DNA from: Desulfotignum sp.
GTDB lineage: Bacteria; Desulfobacterota; Desulfobacteria; Desulfobacterales; Desulfobacteraceae
Direction of reading: 5' to 3'
DNA: 64,000 nucleotides
Assembly (NCBI GenBank): GCA_018399285.1
Contig: JAGYOW010000003.1
Coordinates: 62,001 to 126,000, forward strand
Below the pieces are notes generated by a model. The model had not been told where the DNA came from. It made no database searches and saw nothing but the letters and a program-made list of their open reading frames with translations. Positions 9,914 through 20,100 of this stretch are shown piece after piece. Within the stretch, counting starts at the first letter, position 1, and each line of letters starts with the position of its first letter. Position numbers and translations under genes: made by a program.

Positions 9914-9921
9914 ATAACGCA

Positions 9922-9964
9922 ACATCAAATCCGATCTGATAAAAAACTATTTGATGTCAGATCG
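9922..9964 (+). other. Interleaved inverted repeats (pseudoknot-capable or mutually exclusive hairpins) between acyl-CoA dehydrogenase and thiolase genes
   Basis: Stem 1 ACATCAAAT (9922-9930)/ATTTGATGT (9949-9957); stem 2 CGATCTGA (9932-9939)/TCAGATCG (9957-9964); order 1-2-1'-2'. Confidence 0.5.
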
Positions 9965-10004
9965 TCGCTTTGACAAGTTGCACAACCAGACAGGAAATTA
10001 AAAA

Positions 10005-11255
10005 ATGAAAGATATTGTGATTGTTTCCGCCTGCCGGACCGCCATCGGAGCGTTCGGCGGCACGTTAAAAGAGATGAACGGCGCGGCCCTTGCCAGCGTG
10101 ACCATGAAAGAAGCCATCCATCGGGCCGGTATTGATCCGGACCTGATTGATGATGTCCGGTACGGCACCTGCGTAGAACACCATGACACCCTGAACACCA
10201 CCCGGGTGGCGGCGCTCATGGCCGGAATCCCGGAAAGTGTGCCCGCAGTCACGGTGAACCGGGTGTGCATCTCCGGCATGGAAGCTGTACTGTCAGGGGC
10301 TGCCATGATCCAGGCCGGTATGGCGGAAGTGATCCTGGCCGGCGGGGTGGAACATATGTCCGGCGTTCCTTATACTGTGCCCAAGGCCCGGTGGGGTTGC
10401 CGGCTCCAGGATACGCAGTTTGTGGACGCCATGATTCACGCCCTGCACTGCGGTTCCTATATCCTGCCTTTGGATGACACCTCACCTGTGGACACAACCC
10501 AGGCCCCGGCTTCCTATTTCATGGGCAAGCCCTATATCATGGGGCACACAGCCGAATTTGTGGCCCAGCACCTGGGGCTGTCCAGAGAAGAGATGGATGA
10601 GGTGGCCCTGCGCAGCCACAACAATGCGGAACGGGCCACCCAGGACGGTTCCTTTGCCGAGGAGATCGTGCCGGTCCAGGTGCCCCGGCGCAAGAAAGAT
10701 CCCCTGATCTTTGACAAGGACGAGCATTTCCGGCCGGGCATGACCCTGGAAAAACTGGCGGCCCTGCCCCCGGCCTTTGTTCCCAGAACCGGCACGGTCA
10801 CGGCCGGCAACGCATCCGGCATCAATGACGGTTCCGCCGGCATGATCATCATGTCCGCAGACAAGGCCAAAGAACTGGGACTCACCCCGATTGCCCGCAT
10901 CAAAGCCACGGGCATGGGTGCCTGCCATCCCACGGTCATGGGGCTGTCACCGGTACCGGCCGTGAAAAATCTCATGGAACGGTCCGGCCTGTCTGTGGCG
11001 GATTTTGAAATGGTGGAGGTGAATGAGGCGTTCGCGGCCCAGTACTTAGGCTGTGAAAAAGAACTGAACCTGAACCGGGAGATCACCAACATCAACGGGT
11101 CCGGCATCGGGCTGGGCCATCCCGTGGGCGCCACGGGCGCAAGGATCATGGTCACATTGATCCATGCCATGAAAAAACAGGGCAACACCCTGGGTCTGGC
11201 CACCCTGTGCGGCGGGGGCGGTGTGGCCATGGCCTGCGCCCTGGAAATGATGTGA
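10005..11255 (+). CDS. Acetyl-CoA acetyltransferase / thiolase
   Basis: 416 aa; VNRVCISGMEAVLSGA active-site Cys, GSGIGLGHPVGATGAR, LCGGGGVAMACALE. Confidence 0.92.
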   Translation: MKDIVIVSACRTAIGAFGGTLKEMNGAALASVTMKEAIHRAGIDPDLIDDVRYGTCVEHHDTLNTTRVAALMAGIPESVPAVTVNRVCISGMEAVLSGAAMIQAGMAEVILAGGVEHMSGVPYTVPKARWGCRLQDTQFVDAMIHALHCGSYILPLDDTSPVDTTQAPASYFMGKPYIMGHTAEFVAQHLGLSREEMDEVALRSHNNAERATQDGSFAEEIVPVQVPRRKKDPLIFDKDEHFRPGMTLEKLAALPPAFVPRTGTVTAGNASGINDGSAGMIIMSADKAKELGLTPIARIKATGMGACHPTVMGLSPVPAVKNLMERSGLSVADFEMVEVNEAFAAQYLGCEKELNLNREITNINGSGIGLGHPVGATGARIMVTLIHAMKKQGNTLGLATLCGGGGVAMACALEMM

Positions 11256-11281
11256 TTTTTATCACCTATCACCACTGATAT

Positions 11282-14200
11282 CTAATCGATCGCTTCCGAA
11301 GTCCCGGGTCCCAGGAAAAACCGGCGGGCCCGGGCATACTTTTTGCCCGAAGCCATTTTGATCTGTTCGATCAGTGCATAGAGAACCGGCACCACCACCA
11401 GGGTCAGCACTGTGGCCACCAGCAGGCCGAAAATCACCACAATGGCCATGGAGCGCCACCACTGGCTGGATTCCGAGGTCAAAGACACGGCCATGATATG
11501 AAAATCATAGGAAATGCCTGTAACCATGGGCAACAGTCCTAAAATGGTGGTGACCGCTGTCAGCAGCACCGGCCGCAGCCGGGTGGCACCGGCGGCAATC
11601 ACTGCTTCGATCAGTTCCATGCCCCTGGCCCGGAGCCGGTTGGTGTAATCAATCAACACAATGGCGTTGTTCACCACCACGCCGGCCAGAGAAATGATGC
11701 CCACCCCGGTCATAATGATGCCGAAAGGCGATGAGATGACGGCCAAACCCCAGAAGGCGCCGCCCAAAGACAGCAGCACGGACGTCAGAATAATCAGGGG
11801 CTGCACCACGGAATTAAACAGGGTCACCAGAATCAGAAAGATCAGCAGCAGGGCCACCACAAAGGCTTTGGATAAAAAATCCTGGGCTTCCTGCTGTTCC
11901 TGGTCCTCTCCGGTGAACGAATAAGTGTATCCTGCAGGCATTTCCATGGGTTTGAGCAGTTCCATCACCTGCATGCGGGCCACAGACCCCGTGGTTCTGG
12001 TTTCATCCACATTGGCCTTGACCGTGACCACCCGCTGGTGATTTTTGCGGACAATATCCCCTAAGGCCCCCTTATACTGGATGGATGCCAGGGTGGTCAG
12101 CGGCACCAGTTCACCGGATGCGCCCGGAATCATGAGCTTGTGAAGGATCTCCGCTCCCTGACGGTCTGATTTGGCCAGTTTGACCACGATATCGTATTCC
12201 TCGTCCCCTTCATAATAGGTGGACACATCCAGGCCGTTGTAAGCGATCTTCAAAGCGTTACCCACCGCCGATGTGGTGAGCCCGAACAGGGCCGTCTTCT
12301 GGCGGTCGATCTTTACCTGAACCGAGGGCAGCCCGCCCTGGAAGTCATCCCTCACATCCGTGACATGGGGCACGCTTTCAATCACTTTTCTGATTTCCCC
12401 GGCCATCCGGCTCAATACATCAAACCGGTCCCCGGCAATTTCAATATTGATGGGTGACCCTGTGGGAGGGCCTTCTTCCTGTTCCTCCACCGTGATCTTC
12501 ACACCGGGAATCCGGGCCACCCGGTGCCGGATCTCTTCCAGATCCGCTTTGGTGGATGTTTTCCGGTCCTCGAAATCCAGAAACTGAACCCCGATATGAT
12601 TGGGCAGGTTGGATTCAAACACAGAGCTGCCCCCGCTGTTTTCAACCACCCGGGCATAGATGTGTTCGACATTGTTGATATCAGACGGTGCTGTAAATTC
12701 CCGTTGCCGTTTGGTTTCATGGGTCTGCGGCGCCATGGCGGCCCCATAGTTTCCCGTGGTTTTGCCGGCCACGGCCATTTCCACCTGCTTGACGGTTTCA
12801 TCAATGAATTCCAGGTCTGCGCCCTCCGGCACATCAATGTTCACAAACACGGACCTGGGATCAATGGATGGGAAAAATTCCACGGGTTTTTCAATACCGA
12901 TTTTCAACATCCATATCTGGAACAGCAGCACCATCACCACAACGGCACCGGCCAGCACGGCCAGTTTATGGCCTAAGGCCAGCTTCAAAGTCCGGGCATA
13001 GACAGGCAGAAAAAAACCTTGAATTTTTACAGGTTGTTCTCCCCGGGATTGCAGCTGTTCCGGGGAAAGAGAATCAGATCCGGCAGTCTTAGGTATGCCC
13101 ATGAAGTACGAGCACAGGGCCGGATTGATAATCAGGGCCACAAACAGGGAAGCGCTTAACGTGACAATCAGGGTAACCGGCAGAAAATGCATGAATTCTC
13201 CCATGATACCGGGCCAGAACAGCATGGGAAAAAACGCGGCCAGGGTGGTGAGCGTGGCGCCGATGACCGGCCAGGCCACCTCGCTGGTGGCCTTCATGGC
13301 GGCGTCCATCCGGGAAACCCCCTGCTGCATGTACCGGAATACATTCTCCACAATCACAATGGCATTGTCCACCAGCATGCCCAATGCCAGGGTCAGAGAA
13401 AACAGCACCACCATGTTCAATGTGATGCCCAGGGCATTAAGAACCGCAAAGGACAGAAACATGGAAAACGGGATGGCCATTCCCACCAGCAGGGCGTTTC
13501 GAATCCCCAGCACCACAAACAGCACCACCACCACCAGAATCAATCCGGAGAGAATGTTGTTCTCCAGGTCCGCCACCATGGCCCGGATGTCTTTGGCATT
13601 GTCCATCAGTTTGGTGATGGTGGTGTTTCCGGGAAATCTGTTTGATGCCGCCGCCACCACGGCATCGATCTGATCGGATATCTGGATAATATTTTCCCCG
13701 GCCCGTTTTTTCACTGACAGATTAATGGCACTTTCCCCATTGAGCCGGGACCGGGAGGTTTCCTCCTGAATGCCGTCCACCACCCTTGCCACATCTTTCA
13801 GATAAACGGGATGGCCGTTGTGGGTGGCCACCACCAGGGTCAGAATCTCTTCAGGCGTGTCGAATTCTCCGGGCACCTTGAGCAGGTACCGGCCATGTCC
13901 CAGGGTGATGGCACCGCCGGAGATGTTCTGGTTCTCGGCCGCCACGGTCTGCTGAAGACGGGTAATGGGAATCCGGTAATAAGCCAGCTTGTCAACATCC
14001 ACCTCCACCTGAATTTCCCGGTCCTGACCGCCGGTGATCTCCACCTCCAGCACCCCCGGGATCGCTTCAATGTCATCTTTGAGATCATCGGCGATTTTCT
14101 TGAGCCGGGCCGGACCGCTGTCTCCTGCCAGGGAATAGACCACAATGGGCATGTCGGAAAAATTCACCTCATACACCATGGGCTCATTTTCCAAGTCCGT

Positions 14201-14560
14201 GGGCAGATCATTTCTGGCTTCGTCCACCTTGTCCTTGACCCGGGGAAGCACCTCATTGATATCCGTGCCCGGCAGAAACTCGACATTAATCTGGGAAAGG
14301 CCCTGGGAACTCACGGATGAAATGTTTTTCACCTTGTTCAGGCCTTTGAGCTTTTTTTCGATCTTGATGGTGACGGCGGTCTCGATGTCTGACGCGGAAA
14401 CCCCTCTGTAATCGGTTCTCACAAACACATAGGGAATGGTGATGTCCGGGGTGCTTTCCCGGGGAAGCACCCGGTAGGAATACACCCCGATAATGACAAT
14501 GATGACCAGCAGCACCAGCACGGACACCCGGTTTTTTACAGCGGTATCAGAAAGGATCAT
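11282..14560 (-). CDS. RND-family efflux transporter permease (AcrB/MMPL-like)
   Basis: 1092 aa; GALLVGMAIPFSMFLSF-like TM segments, LGMLVDNAIVIVENV, GVVVNNAIVLIDYTNRLRARG. Confidence 0.93.
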   Translation of the reverse strand: MILSDTAVKNRVSVLVLLVIIVIIGVYSYRVLPRESTPDITIPYVFVRTDYRGVSASDIETAVTIKIEKKLKGLNKVKNISSVSSQGLSQINVEFLPGTDINEVLPRVKDKVDEARNDLPTDLENEPMVYEVNFSDMPIVVYSLAGDSGPARLKKIADDLKDDIEAIPGVLEVEITGGQDREIQVEVDVDKLAYYRIPITRLQQTVAAENQNISGGAITLGHGRYLLKVPGEFDTPEEILTLVVATHNGHPVYLKDVARVVDGIQEETSRSRLNGESAINLSVKKRAGENIIQISDQIDAVVAAASNRFPGNTTITKLMDNAKDIRAMVADLENNILSGLILVVVVLFVVLGIRNALLVGMAIPFSMFLSFAVLNALGITLNMVVLFSLTLALGMLVDNAIVIVENVFRYMQQGVSRMDAAMKATSEVAWPVIGATLTTLAAFFPMLFWPGIMGEFMHFLPVTLIVTLSASLFVALIINPALCSYFMGIPKTAGSDSLSPEQLQSRGEQPVKIQGFFLPVYARTLKLALGHKLAVLAGAVVVMVLLFQIWMLKIGIEKPVEFFPSIDPRSVFVNIDVPEGADLEFIDETVKQVEMAVAGKTTGNYGAAMAPQTHETKRQREFTAPSDINNVEHIYARVVENSGGSSVFESNLPNHIGVQFLDFEDRKTSTKADLEEIRHRVARIPGVKITVEEQEEGPPTGSPINIEIAGDRFDVLSRMAGEIRKVIESVPHVTDVRDDFQGGLPSVQVKIDRQKTALFGLTTSAVGNALKIAYNGLDVSTYYEGDEEYDIVVKLAKSDRQGAEILHKLMIPGASGELVPLTTLASIQYKGALGDIVRKNHQRVVTVKANVDETRTTGSVARMQVMELLKPMEMPAGYTYSFTGEDQEQQEAQDFLSKAFVVALLLIFLILVTLFNSVVQPLIILTSVLLSLGGAFWGLAVISSPFGIIMTGVGIISLAGVVVNNAIVLIDYTNRLRARGMELIEAVIAAGATRLRPVLLTAVTTILGLLPMVTGISYDFHIMAVSLTSESSQWWRSMAIVVIFGLLVATVLTLVVVPVLYALIEQIKMASGKKYARARRFFLGPGTSEAID

Positions 14561-15723
14561 TGATCCGTCTCCGCCCCCAGTTCCGACATGGACCGCACCC
14601 GGCGGTCCACATGCACAGGATCCTTGTCTTCAATCATGCGGTGTCCCACCACCACCACGTGATCTCCCGGTAAAAGTCCGGAAGTCACCTGGATTTTCCA
14701 ACCGTCCTGGAACCCGGTTTCAACCGGTGCAAACCGTGCAATCCCCTGATCCGCCACAAATACGCCGGTCTGTCCTTTCCGGGTGATCAAAGAATACATG
14801 GGTACGGCAAGGCCTTGTTCATCCCGGTTTTTGACAATGGCCACCCGCACAAACATATCCGGCAGAATCTCATATACCGGATTTTCCAGGCGGATCTCCA
14901 GGTTATACAGCCGGGCCAGGGAATCCGTGGTTTTCTGCAGATAATGATATTCACCGGTAACGATTTTGCCGTCCAGTGCATCCACGGTCATGTCAAACTG
15001 CGTCAGATTCCGGACGGAAGCCACATCTGACTCCGGGATACCCACCTGGATTTTCAGCGGATCGATCTGCAGAATCCGGGCCACCGGATCTCCCACACCC
15101 AGAAAACTGCCTGCTTCAATATGGGACCGGTCCACCACCCCGGTCATGGGAGACCGGATGGTACATCGGTCCAGATTCAATTTGGCGGTTTCCATGGCAG
15201 CCCGGGTGGTTTTGACCTGAGAAGACACGTCATCCAGCTGGGACTGGGTGACAAACTGCTGTTTGGACAGGGCTTTAAACCGCTGTTCATGCATCCGGGC
15301 GGTTTCATAGGATGCCCGGGCCGAATCATAGGCACTCTGGTAATCCCGCCGGTCAATGACGGCCAGTACATCGCCCTGGGCCACCACAGTGCCGTCATCC
15401 ATGTTTTTTTCCATGATCCTGCCTGCCACCTCGGCCGCTACTTCCAGCGATTTCCAGGGCATGGCCATGCCGGGCAGGCGGATCTTTTCTGTCAGATCCT
15501 CCGGCACCATCTCGAGGGTGATGACCCGGGCCGCCTGGTCGGTCTCCCGGACCTGCCGAGACTGCTGCGCTGCCAGCTCCGCTTTTTCCGCCGAAATTTT
15601 TTGGCTGAGTGGAACAACAACAAACACCACGGCCACGGCCAGTACGACAAAGGGGAACCCGTGCCACACCAGGCGCAAAAATGTTCGTTTAACAGCCGGC
15701 CCAAACCGTGAAAAGGAATACAT
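14557..15723 (-). CDS. RND efflux periplasmic adaptor (membrane fusion) protein
   Basis: 388 aa; single N-terminal TM, VAAEVAGRIMEKNMDDGTVVAQGDVLAVID, RCTIRSPMTGVVDRSHIEAGSFLGVGDPVARI; stop/start overlap with the permease gene. Confidence 0.92.
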   Translation of the reverse strand: MYSFSRFGPAVKRTFLRLVWHGFPFVVLAVAVVFVVVPLSQKISAEKAELAAQQSRQVRETDQAARVITLEMVPEDLTEKIRLPGMAMPWKSLEVAAEVAGRIMEKNMDDGTVVAQGDVLAVIDRRDYQSAYDSARASYETARMHEQRFKALSKQQFVTQSQLDDVSSQVKTTRAAMETAKLNLDRCTIRSPMTGVVDRSHIEAGSFLGVGDPVARILQIDPLKIQVGIPESDVASVRNLTQFDMTVDALDGKIVTGEYHYLQKTTDSLARLYNLEIRLENPVYEILPDMFVRVAIVKNRDEQGLAVPMYSLITRKGQTGVFVADQGIARFAPVETGFQDGWKIQVTSGLLPGDHVVVVGHRMIEDKDPVHVDRRVRSMSELGAETDQ

Positions 15724-15890
15724 GAAATCAGATCCTGAAGTCTTTTATGTGGTTTATCAACAAAATACCTAATATAGGCGCTATCCAATGAATTTCAAGT
15801 GCTGTATCACGGATTCCTCAGCGGCGAGGGCCGCGGGGGGCTGTGCTGTGGGTCTTCTCCGAGAAAGGTTCGATCCGGCACCCCGTTGAC

Positions 15891-17156
15891 TCATACCAGG
15901 GATTCAGCAATGGAAACGGTCCGATCTCCCATCAGGTTGACATAACTGGCCATCTCATTGTCATACCAGCCATAGATCACGGCCTGGGTGACCTGAATAC
16001 TGCCCACCAGGTCCTGGATGCTTTCCTGCACGGATTTGTCGATCCCCTGCATATGCCCCAGGTTGATATTAATGGCCCCGGTGCGGGTGTGGGTTTCATG
16101 ACCTTCGATCACAGCTGCGGCCTTAGGCGTGCCGATGATATCGGCCGACACATTCTGATCTTCCGAATAAATCAGATATTCGTCCCCGGTTTTAGAGACA
16201 TTCCGGTAAATGTCATTGATCAGTTCCCGGCGGATCGGCTTGCTGTTTGATGTTTCCTGAAAATTCATGACCAGGATGATCAGCGATCCTGTTGCCGTGG
16301 GAATCCGCACCGACTCGGCAATGAATCCGATGGCACCCATTTCAGGGATCACCAGCTGCAAGGTCTTGGCAGCCCCGGTGGTGGTCAGGATAATATTGTT
16401 CATGATGGACCGGTTTTTGCGCAGATCTTTGGCCTTGGTCTTGGGCAGCCGGTCCAGCACCTGCTGGGACCCGGTGGCGGCATGGACCGTGGCCATGGAC
16501 GCGGACAACACCCTTTCCACGCCAAAATAATCCAGCAAAGGTTTAATCATATGGGCCAGACAGGTGGTGGTGCAGGAGGCATTGGAAATCACGGCATGCC
16601 GCACCGGGTCATAGTCTTTATCATTGATGCCCATGACCGTGGTCACACAGTCTTCAGGCATGGATGCCCCCTGTTTGAGTTTGAACGGCGCGGAAGCGAT
16701 CACCCTGGCGGCACCGGCTGCCAGATGTCCCCGGATGGATCCGGCCGGATCATCGGCAGGCAGATTCGGATCCAGAAACCGGCCCGTGGTGTCCACCACC
16801 ATGTCTGCTCCGTTATCCGCCCATTGAATATCTTTAGGGTTCCGGTGTTCCCTTAAAATTTTAACCCGAACCCCGTTGACCGTTAACACACCCTTTGCCT
16901 CATCAACGTCTGTAATCACGTTTGAAGACCGGTATCCGTTCAGATAGGCGGTCAGGCGCCCATACGTGGAGTCCCGCTCAATGTAATGAATAATATCGGA
17001 TAAACCCGCCCCCACTTCCCGGCCGACATTGATCACAATATCGGTAAAATATTTCCGCCCGGCATGATGCCACAGGGTCAATTTGCCGATACGCCCCAGC
17101 CCGTTGATTCCCAGAATTTTCTTGTTATCTGTGTTCATGGCGTTCCTCGCTTTCAC
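15891..17156 (-). CDS. Glyceraldehyde-3-phosphate dehydrogenase
   Basis: INGLGRIGKLTLWHHAG, SNASCTTTCLAHMIKPL active site, WYDNEMASYVNLMGD. Alternative start at 17138; the upstream ATG overlaps the preceding stop. Confidence 0.92.
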   Translation of the reverse strand: MKARNAMNTDNKKILGINGLGRIGKLTLWHHAGRKYFTDIVINVGREVGAGLSDIIHYIERDSTYGRLTAYLNGYRSSNVITDVDEAKGVLTVNGVRVKILREHRNPKDIQWADNGADMVVDTTGRFLDPNLPADDPAGSIRGHLAAGAARVIASAPFKLKQGASMPEDCVTTVMGINDKDYDPVRHAVISNASCTTTCLAHMIKPLLDYFGVERVLSASMATVHAATGSQQVLDRLPKTKAKDLRKNRSIMNNIILTTTGAAKTLQLVIPEMGAIGFIAESVRIPTATGSLIILVMNFQETSNSKPIRRELINDIYRNVSKTGDEYLIYSEDQNVSADIIGTPKAAAVIEGHETHTRTGAININLGHMQGIDKSVQESIQDLVGSIQVTQAVIYGWYDNEMASYVNLMGDRTVSIAESLV

Positions 17157-20100
17157 GAATAATTAACGTTTATTTCTCCTTCAAACACAACCCCTTTGTT
17201 TCCATCAATACTGATATGATCGCCCACGTTGAGTTCCCGGCCTGCCAGATGGCAGCTTTTATCCGTTTCATTGCACACCAGGTTTTCACATCCCACCACA
17301 CAGGTTTTTCCTAAGTTGTATGCCACCACAGCAGCATGGGAGGTAAGTCCTCCTTTGGCGGTCAGCAGCCCGTCCGCGGCATCGATTTCCAGAATATCAT
17401 CCGGCACGGTGTCATTGCGCAGCAGAATCAGGTGTGTATCCGGGTCCTGGCGCCGGAACGCATCGATCTCCTTTAAGGTAAAAACGATGCGGCCGCTCAT
17501 GGCACCCCCGGACACCCCGGTGCCCTGGCCCAGAAACGCGGCTTTGAGCCGGTCATCGTCCGCTGTAAACGCAGGCAGTTTTTTCCGGTCCCCCAAAGAA
17601 AGATCCCGGGCCTGGAGAATATACAGATCTTCAGGCTCCGGTCCTTCAAAGGTGAATTCAATCTCCTGGGGATTCCACCTGCGTTTGTAAATCAACATCT
17701 GAATGGTATTTTTCAACTGGTCATACACCCGGGGAAACGCTTTTTCCAGGCTGATACGGGTGTCCCGCCGTTCCAGTTCCCGCTGCATTTCCGATATGGG
17801 CAGGGTGCTCACCAGACCGGCCACCACATCCTCGCCCTGGTTGCCGATGGTAAAATCCCCCCACAGCCGGATGGCATCTCCGGGCAGTTTCGGACTGTGG
17901 CTGAAAGCCACCCCGGATCCGGACTGCCGGGACCGGTTCCCGAAAACCATGGCCTGCACCGTGACGGCGGTGCCCCAGTCATCGGAAATCCCCATGATCC
18001 GGCGGTAATCAATGGCCCGCTTGGCATTCCAGGAGGAAAAAACTTTGTGAATGGCCAGAAAAAGCTGGTCCACAGGGGATTCCACCAGAGTGATTCCTTT
18101 AAGCAGGAGCTGATTTTTATACGCCATGGCCACGGCTTTCATCTGAAGACCGGTGAAATGGCGCTTGAAGTCAATGCCCGCCTGTTTTTTATGGACCGCA
18201 ATAATCTGGTCGAATTCATCCCGGTGAATACCGAACGTCATGCCGTACTGCTGAAGAAACCGCCGGTAGCTGTCCCAGGCAAACCAGGGATTACCGGTTT
18301 TTCGGGCAATGGCATCGGCAATCTCTTCATTGATCCCCACATTCAAAAAAGAATCCATCATGCCCGGCTGGGAAATGGAAGATCCTGAACGAACCGACAA
18401 AAGCAGCGGTCGTTCAGGATCCCCCAGCACCTGTCCGGTCTGCTGCTCCAACCGGGACATCATATGGACCACCCGCTGTTTGAAATTGACCGATGCCGGG
18501 GTGTAGGTATCGATGAGATCCAGGCACCGGAACACTTCCGTGGTGATGATGAATCCTTCGGGCACCTGGACCCCGATCTTTTTGAGACGCATCAGGTTCC
18601 ACCCTTTGTTTCCCAGAAAAATAATGTTCTGATTTGCCACCTGTTCATCACTGATGGAAGTCACCGCGCACTTGGGGTCATAGTTAAGCAGCACACTCAA
18701 TTCATCCTGGGACAGTTTTTCCGACTGCCGGAACAGGGTGTGAAGAATCCGGTTCAAAAAAACATCCAACTGCTGGAGTCCCAAAGATGTGGCAATACGA
18801 TCCCGGAAAAAAATATCTGCAGCCCGTTGATCCAGTTTTCTGGCGGTTTTTTCATCCAGCCTTCCTTTTTCAAGAATGAATCCGGGCAGATATTTTTTCT
18901 GCATCTGATCCTTTCCGATGCGGGATTCTATCTGCATCAGATTGGCGGAATGAATGGTATGAAAATAATCATTGATAATATCTGCGACGGCCCGCACAAA
19001 TCCTTTGAAAATATCCAGATACTGGGTAAAGGAACACGTGGTGATGTTCACCGAGTACTTGAGAAACTCCATCTGGATATCCAGCTTGTTGGACACAATA
19101 CCGTCCAGGCTCAATGCGTTGCGAAACAGGGTCAGCACCGAAAAAATCCGGACAAACGTGGGTTTGGTGATCAGCCGCAGATCGATACTGTTGATCAGAT
19201 CTTCAAACAGAACATTGACAATGCTTTCAACGCGCAGGGTCAAGCCTAAAGCATCAAATTTGGGTTCATTGTAACTGCCGTACATGGACGGGATGTCCAC
19301 GGCAAAATGGCGCTTGTGATAAATGGCCTCGTCAGCCTCATAGGTATTGTTGGAAACGATCATCTTCTTGAGTTCTGCCATATAATCAAGCAAAAGACCG
19401 ATTTTGGTTTCCAGATGTGTCTCTTCCAGGGCTGCTGTCAGCCGCCGGGGTTCGGGCATATAGTCGGTCTTGAAATTGGCCAGATAGGATTTAATCTCCA
19501 GGTGGTCCACCCCGTATTTTTCATTGAGCAGCCGGTAAAACCGCATCATCAGACGGACCCGCTGCCGGTCCAGATCCGTCACACTTTCGATCTCGTTTAC
19601 AATCTGGTCCAGAGCTTCCTGGCGGTACATGAGAAAATCCCGGGGGTGATACAGTTTTTTGGTTTCCAGATACTGCATAATTTTACCGGGGCCATCCACA
19701 AACCGGCCGCAAGACCGGATCTCATCATAAATGGAAGGCGGCACAAAAGGTTCCAGCGGGGTCTTGTCCTTTGTTTTCCAGAAAATCATTACCTGCTGAA
19801 TAAATTCGACAATCCGGCTGGAGCTTTCCACATGGCACTGCTTACGAAGAAAATGAATCAGCCGGTCCCGGCGGTGGCAGGCTTCATCCAGATCCGTGGA
19901 GATATCACGCAGCTGACCTTCGGCCCCGATTTCATTGAAAAACGCCGGCAGCAGACGGGCCAGCTGCTTGACCAGATTGTACACCCCTTCAATATCCGCA
20001 TTGAGAAACCGGGTGATATCCCGGGGAAACAGATCCGTGTCCTTGATGAACACCCCGCCGATGGACAGATAGATAATCAAAGCGGACAACAGGCGTTTGG

